The position numbers and the translations under genes are program-made. The notes beneath the pieces are model-generated. The model was not told the origin of the DNA. It ran no database searches and saw only the letters and a program-made list of their open reading frames with translations. A DNA stretch of 64,000 nt from Eriocheir sinensis (taxonomy: Eukaryota; Arthropoda; Malacostraca; Decapoda; Varunidae). The stretch spans positions 107,001 through 171,000 of the forward strand of contig NW_026111217.1 in NCBI RefSeq assembly GCF_024679095.1, in the 5' to 3' direction. This document shows, piece by piece, positions 58,667 through 64,000 of this stretch. Within the stretch, counting starts at the first letter, position 1. Every line of letters begins with the position of its first letter.

Positions 58667-59845
58667 CTACTCTAAAAAATTCTGTAGGGTGCTAAGTGAT
58701 CGCTCGAGGGAGTCTGCGAGAACCTCCACCCCTTGGAGTGACAGATGCACGCCATCCTTGGCATACAAGGTGGCTTTATTGTAGAAGAGGTCCCAATTGT
58801 CAAGGAAAAGCCAACCATTTCGCTTACAGCGGGCCGCCAGCCTGCTGTTTACTGCTAAGGCTCTGGAAAGCCATCCCTCTCCCACACCCCTCCTCGGCAA
58901 AACCCCACAAACAGCCGGCACCCCCCCGAAGTCCCTCACTTTAGGAAACGATTCCCTGAAGCGCCGAAATATCTCTTCGCTACCCACCTTACTGACGTCA
59001 TTACCACCGTAACTGCAGAAGACGATTGGCTGTGTCCCCTCCCCTGCTAAAATTTCCTCCATTCTGTCAGATACGTGCTGGATGCCTGCCCCGGGAAAGC
59101 ACACTCGAAGCCTATTTTCCTTATCCCTTGAACAAAAGTACCTGTCAATGAACCTGACTTGAGAGTCCCCAACCACCAGTACTTTCCTCTTATTAACTTT
59201 GTCAGTAGACGGAAGGGAAGCCGCTACAGGAGGAGAGGGAGGGGCGGCAGCAGGGGAGTGGGAGGAGGAAGAGGAGGAGGAGGAGGAGGGTGAGGAGGAG
59301 GAGGAGGAGGAGGAAGAGGAGGAGGAGGACGATGAGTGGAAGAAGGAGAGAGAGGAAGGAGATGACGTCGAAGGGGGAGGGGGGGAGGAGGTGGCTGAGG
59401 TGGTGGCGGAGGTGGTGGGGGAGGCAGGGTAGGAGGGGAGAGGGAGGGAGGAGGAGGAGGAGGAGGAGGAGGAGGAGGAGGACGATGAGTGGAAGAAGGA
59501 GAGAGAGGAAGAGGATGACGTCGAAGGGGGAGGGGGGGAGGAGGAGGTTGCTGAGGTGGTGGCGGAGGTGGTGGGGGAGGCAGGGGAGGAGGGGAGAGGG
59601 AGGGAGGCGGGGGAGGTAGTGGTAGCAGAGGAGGGGGGAGGTGATGTGGGGGAGGACAAGGAGAGAGAATGCGAGGAAGAGCAGGAAGAGACGGAAGGGA
59701 GGGAAGAGGTGGAGGAAAGGGGAGGGGGTGATGAATGAGAGTCAGCGGCGGCAGAAGGGAAGGGAAGTATGGTGGGTGTGGAGAGGGGAGAAATCTTGTT
59801 CATTTCTGTAATTTGGACTGCAAAAATTTTCCCTCGAAACAACAC
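58667..59845 (-). CDS. CR1 ORF1 protein with SGNH/GDSL-type esterase domain, 392 aa
   Basis: The first ~210 residues are Ser/Pro-rich low complexity. The last ~180 form an SGNH hydrolase-like domain: KVLVVGDSQVRFIDRY (block I serine), YGGNDVSKVG (block III) and DGVHLSLQGVEVLADSL (block V Asp and His). Esterase domains of this kind are known in ORF1 proteins of CR1-clade LINEs, where they act with RNA binding. The open frame is intact. The Ser-rich part is encoded by GAGGAGGA-type DNA with a ~150-bp duplicated block (59326-59430 and 59479-59582), so its length is probably unstable. Confidence 0.88.
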   Translation of the reverse strand: MLFRGKIFAVQITEMNKISPLSTPTILPFPSAAADSHSSPPPLSSTSSLPSVSSCSSSHSLSLSSPTSPPPSSATTTSPASLPLPSSPASPTTSATTSATSSSPPPPSTSSSSSLSFFHSSSSSSSSSSSSSSLPLPSYPASPTTSATTSATSSPPPPSTSSPSSLSFFHSSSSSSSSSSSSSSSPSSSSSSSSSHSPAAAPPSPPVAASLPSTDKVNKRKVLVVGDSQVRFIDRYFCSRDKENRLRVCFPGAGIQHVSDRMEEILAGEGTQPIVFCSYGGNDVSKVGSEEIFRRFRESFPKVRDFGGVPAVCGVLPRRGVGEGWLSRALAVNSRLAARCKRNGWLFLDNWDLFYNKATLYAKDGVHLSLQGVEVLADSLERSLSTLQNFLE

Positions 59846-60082
59846 TACTTACTCTAGAACTAAATGTTCTGATAAAAAAGTAATATACTGGCAAGGAAAA
59901 AAATGTTATATTCATATAACATGTATAATCTTCGTTTATGCAGGCTGCTGCTGTAATACATATTTTTACAAGATACATGGAAACTGGGTCAGGTATTTTA
60001 TGAATATAAAATAAAATTAACTAGATAAATTAGATTAGTTACTGTCAACTACAATACATTGTAACTGGTTTACCTCAAATTT
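59846..60082. other. Short AT-rich spacer, no gene seen
   Basis: This separates the CR1 5' end from the hAT remnant. No motif is recognised. Confidence 0.5.
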
Positions 60083-60900
60083 ATGCGTCTGTTCTTACGT
60101 GCAAATTCATCAAGGACTTCATGATCAAGATTTGTGTCACAATGGACAGAGTAAGGCCAGTCCATTTAAACGACTGTCACTCACTGCGTTCCTAAGGTAC
60201 GTTTTAAGCAATTTAAGGGCACTTAATAATCGCTCATTGGTGAAAGTGCTAACAGGTCGGGTTGAGAAATTTGCAATAGGGTGGAAAATTTTGGACGTGT
60301 GCCCAATTTTTTGGCACATGCCAATGTCTCAAGAACTTGCTTTAACCTCTCATGAGATTCACGACGCTTCCAATAACTCTGCCCCCGTAGATATTCATCT
60401 TCAACGAGATCGGCATCTCCATCAAGAAATTTCCATAAAATTCAACTGCCTCCTTCAGTTTACCAAAGCCATTATCAACTGAAAAAGAGGGAACAAGATT
60501 TCCCAACAAAAAACTCCTAATGTGTTTAGATGCAAACCTTTCCCTAAGTTGTGCTATAGCAGTGTCCGAAAATGGGAGAAAAATAGCTCTTCGATAGTAC
60601 TCCTATGGAGTTGCTGTTGAAGGGTTAGCCTTTATTATGTTTATGATGACCACTGATTGTTCAAGGCTTCTGGATGATATCTCCGTACCTTTCCTCAGCT
60701 TGGGCAAAAAGTTGGTTGAACTTATTTCCATCACGATAGGACTGAAATGCATCTATGCAGCTGTGTGTAGCTACACTTCCAAGAGCACCCATCAGTTCTT
60801 GTTGTGACCCCTGCAGCTTTTCTGGCAAGGGTTTAGTGAAACTTAGAACTAAGGTGAGCACTTCCAAACTCATGAGAAAACCTGGGTCACTTATTGCTAT
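60083..60900 (-). pseudogene. hAT-type transposase, C-terminal half, degraded
   Basis: The minus strand encodes SLEVLTLVLSFTKPLPEKLQ and AFQSYRDGNKFNQLFAQAEE (60661-60873). Further on come STFTNERLLSALKLLKTYLR and SRLNGLALLC (about 60140-60210), and in another frame DHEVLDEFARKNRRINLR with a TAA. The second set is the hAT C-terminal dimerisation motif (compare ERSFSxLRRLKTYLRSTM...RLxGLALL). Several frameshifts are present. It resembles ZMYM/THAP9-linked hAT proteins more than the 35-kb fragment does. Confidence 0.75.
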
Positions 60901-61312
60901 AGATTAGACTTGGCGGATGATTCTTCACCTAACGTGTTTTGCAGTAATTATTCTTAATCATTATTTCATTATCTACCTACCTGATTAACTGAATTATCCG
61001 GGCATCAGCCGACTCAGTAATGACTTTCTTACATTACATAGAGTACGTACGTGAAGCGTTTACTGGCGTTTTGTGACCAGGGAGGAAATATGTAAAGAAT
61101 GGAAAGACACAAATCCCAAGCCTGCGTGAATTCAAGAAATGACACACGCTATAGAAAAAAAGTATTACATAAACAGAAAATGAAGTCTATCAATCATAAT
61201 TTTTAGAAATTTGGAATTTGTGGTCAAAAAATATTATACGGATAACATGAATAGGCTACGGCCACGTGAGCCTACGTCGTCAATGAATGTTTCTCAAAAT
61301 AGATCACCTGGG
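60901..61312. other. No gene recognised
   Basis: AT-rich sequence between the hAT remnant and the second Harbinger end. Nothing is recognised. Confidence 0.5.
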
Positions 61313-61462
61313 CCCGTATCCTCACGAGCTATTAACTTTTACTCTTAAAGTTACTATCAAAGTTGATAGTTTCAATTTATTAAGAGTAACAGCTATCCTC
61401 GTCAACTTTGAGTGTAAGTATTAGCATTAATCATGACTAATATATGACGCTTTTTTTCAGCC

Positions 61463-63003
61463 CCGCTGCTGTATTGCTAGAGACCATCCCAGCACATTGT
61501 TCATTACTTGTGGAAAAGATACCATCAGCTGCTCCTACAACAGCCACTGCTTCAACATCTGCTGGCCCTATGACACCTGCCACTGCTTCATCATCTGCTG
61601 GCCCTATGACACCTGCCACTGCTTCATCATCTGCTGGCCCAATGACACCTGCCACTGCTTCATCATCTGCTGGCCCAATGACACCTGCCACTGCTTCATC
61701 ATCTGCTGGCCCAATGACACCTGCCACTGCTTCATCATCTGCTGGCCCAATGACACCTGCCACTGCTTCATCATCTGCTGGCCCTATGACACCTGCCACT
61801 GCTTCATCATCTGCTGGCCCAATGACACCTGCCACTGCTTCATCATCTGCTGGCCCTATGACACCTGCCACTGCTTCATCATCTGCTGGCCCTATGACAC
61901 CTGCCACTGCTTCATCATCTGCTGGCCCTATGACACCTGCCACTGCTTCAATATCTGCTGGCCCTATGACACCTGCCACTGCTTCATCATCTGCTGGCCC
62001 TATGACACCTGCCACTGCTTCATCATCTGCTGGCCCTATGACACCTGCCACTGCTTCATCATCTGCTGGCCCTATGACACCTGCCACTGCTTCAATATCT
62101 GCTGGCCCTATGACACCAGCCACTGCTTCATCATCTGCTGGCCCTATGACACCTGCCACTGCTTCATCATCTGCTGGCCCTATGACACCTGCCACTGCTT
62201 CAATATCTGCTGGCCCTATGACACCAGCCACTGCTTCATCATCTGCTGGCCCAATGACACCTGCCACTGCTTCATCATCTGCTGGCCCAATGACACCTGC
62301 CACTGCTTCATCATCTGCTGGCCCAATGACACCTGCCACTGCTTCATCATCTGCTGGCCCAATGACACCAGCCACTGCTTCATCATCTGCTGGCCCAATG
62401 ACACCTGCCACTGCTTCATCATCTGCTGGCCCAATGACACCAGCCACTGCTTCATCATCTGCTGGCCCAATGACACCTGCCACTGCTTCATCATCTGCTG
62501 GCCCAATGACACCTGCCACTGCTTCATCATCTGCTGGCCCAATGACACCTGCCACTGCTTCATCATCTGCTGGCCCAATGACACCAGCCACTGCTTCATC
62601 ATCTGCTGGCCCAATGACACCAGCCACTGCTTCATCATCTGCTGGCCCAATGACACCAGCCACTGCTTCAACATCTGCTGGCCCAATGACACCTGCCACT
62701 GCTTCATCATCTGCTGGCCCAATGACACCAGCCACTGCTTCAACATCTGCTGGCCCAATGACACCTGCCACTGCTTCATCATCTGCTGGCCCTATGACAC
62801 CTGCCACTGCTTCATCATCTGCTGGCCCTATGACACCTGCCACTGCTTCAACATCTGCTGGCCCTATGACACCAGCCACTGCTTCATCATCTGCTGGCCC
62901 AATGACACCTGCCATTGCCAGGGATGACAATGAAGCTGCTCCACCACAGTCACCACCTACTTCATCGGAGTTAAGAGATGCCTTTCAAAGGGCAGCAGTA
63001 TAA
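61463..63003 (+). pseudogene. Myb/SANT-like protein exon 3 with 38 copies of a 12-aa repeat
   Basis: From GTATTGCTAGAG the frame reads VLLETIPAHCSLLVEKIPSA, then 38 tandem 12-residue units of TASSSAGPMTPA type (variants S/T/I at position 4), then ARDDNEAAPPQSPPTSSELR and FQRAAV with a TAA at 63001. Unlike the 29-kb copy the frame is intact from 61444 to 63003. The Myb/SANT exons are missing, so no DNA-binding protein can be made from this locus alone. The upstream ATG (61444) is outside the exon and probably irrelevant. Confidence 0.7.
61546..62916 (+). repeat. 36-bp coding minisatellite, 38 copies
   Basis: The unit is ACTGCTTCATCATCTGCTGG then CCCTATGACACCTGCC. Variable positions are CCC[TA]ATG, ACC[TA]GCC and TCA[TA]CATCT, which form blocks along the array. 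The unit has no stop in three frames (two forward, one reverse), so large open frames exist on both strands. Confidence 0.95.
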
Positions 63004-63216
63004 TTTTTTGATGCTGGGGCTGAATATTACTGCCTCAAGGCTATGATTTTATCACTTTTTTTTTATTACTGAGGAAGTTGGGGTGGAAGGGGTGATAAAT
63101 AATCTGTGCTGTTTTTCGACAGAAATGGTTAGCAAATTCATTCAAAGCACAAAACTTTCCAGAAAAAAAATTGTGTGCCATTGTGAGTGGGTTCACTTGA
63201 GATTGGGCTCCAATAC

Positions 63217-63501
63217 GCCTCCGTGGTCTAGTGGTCAGCATGCCTGGCTTCTACGCGGGCCCGGGTTCGAATCCCGGCCTGGGCAGTCGGCGTGCAGCTC
63301 ACCCAGCTGATCATCCTCCCTCTCGGGCTGGTCGATAAATGACTACCTGGGGAAACTGTGGTAACCCGGATGTCACACTGGCCCTGTGTCCCGGGGTAAT
63401 GGGCTCCCTCCCACCACAGGCTCAAGGGCCAATGTTACAGAGATGAGCACCGAGGCCACGCGCTGCTACAGCGTATGCCCCAACTTTACCTTTACCTTTA
63501 T
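63217..63501 (+). repeat. tRNA-derived SINE, second copy
   Basis: Same SINE as 29815-30099, here with B box GGTTCGAATCCC. It sits at the same place in the duplicated Harbinger sequence, so it was carried along rather than inserted twice. Confidence 0.85.
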
Positions 63502-63724
63502 TGGCTCCACTGACAGACATTGTATGTCGAAGGTCACTGGCTCAATCACCACAGCCAGCACTCTCTAACTTGGATTTTTCCGAGTTCCCTAGAGCCTAGA
63601 TTAATTTCTCGGTGTTCAATGAGGAGATTTGCACCGGCACCCAGTCATGGGTGTAACAAGATACGTTGTTACAATCAGGGGCGTCATTTGGACTTCAAAA
63701 GTGGGAGGGACGTTAGGGCAGACA

Positions 63725-63850
<126 letters not shown>

Positions 63851-64000
63851 ATCATTAGCTTATAACACCTTTAGGCACCGATCATATTTGCATTTTATGT
63901 AGTCTGTGATGCAGGCAGGATATTCATTAGCACCTAATTAGACTCATGCTGCTCTCCAGTGCTCTCTGATGCACTCACAATCAAAGATGTTGTGTACCTC

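Larger units (their letters stand above)
55705..59845 (-). mobile_element. CR1-type non-LTR retrotransposon, nearly full length
   Basis: The order on the minus strand is ORF1 with an esterase domain, ORF2 with endonuclease and reverse transcriptase, then a short 3' UTR ending in 8-bp repeats (TTCTTATG, seen as CATAAGAACATAAGAACG at 55714-55735) instead of poly-A. That tail type and the ORF1 esterase mark CR1-group LINEs. Lesions are few: two frameshifts and one stop in ORF2. Confidence 0.9.

Overview
The window looks like accessory DNA from a large, repeat-choked arthropod nuclear genome, most likely a decapod crustacean. The evidence is its very long (AT)n, (CA)n, (GA)n and (GGAAG)n tracts, several satellites with TTAGG-like cores, tRNA-derived SINEs, CR1 and Jockey-type LINEs, PIF/Harbinger, hAT, pogo-like and Polinton/Maverick DNA elements, and a Ty3/Gypsy element with an envelope gene. 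The species cannot be named from the sequence alone. Most boundaries below are read by eye; those of repeats are accurate to roughly 10-30 bases.

Layout. 1-9.2 kb: a ~180-bp satellite, three minisatellites, many microsatellites and a CR1-like LINE remnant. 9.2-14.5 kb: a broken Jockey-type LINE, two inverted copies of its 3' end, and a 99-bp minisatellite whose unit encodes 33 residues resembling a piece of CR1 reverse transcriptase. 14.6-16.2 kb: two phase-compatible exons of a host cadherin on the minus strand, with a 140-bp satellite filling the intron between them. 16.4-32.9 kb: a nest of transposons upstream of those cadherin exons. A ~90-bp minisatellite was entered by a pogo-like element (TSD TA), which was entered by a PIF/Harbinger element (TSD CAG) carrying a Myb/SANT-like gene and part of a transposase. 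The Harbinger element was in turn entered by a 9.2-kb Gypsy retrotransposon (TSD CAGA) with an intact env frame and nearly identical LTRs.

33-40 kb: LINE 3' tails, a (TAA)n tract, a possible promoter with a small two-membrane-segment ORF, a hAT remnant, and one intact intronless protein kinase gene of 568 codons. 40.3-51.2 kb: a SINE between two long (AT)n tracts, then a ~10-kb palindrome whose two ~4.8-kb arms each hold a degraded Polinton-type DNA polymerase B, with one adenain-like cysteine protease fragment in the ~530-bp centre. 51.3-55.3 kb: a ~48-copy minisatellite. 55.7-59.8 kb: a nearly full-length CR1 LINE on the minus strand whose ORF1 has an SGNH esterase domain. 60.1-60.9 kb: a second hAT remnant. 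61.3-64 kb: a second Harbinger copy in which a 12-residue coding repeat has grown from 4 to 38 copies.

Only the cadherin exons, the kinase gene and perhaps the 34.4-35 kb ORF look like host genes; nearly everything else is mobile or tandemly repeated DNA. The strongest leads are the palindromic Polinton, the env-bearing Gypsy element inside the nested stack, the coding-repeat expansion in the Harbinger-borne gene, and the LINE-derived minisatellite.
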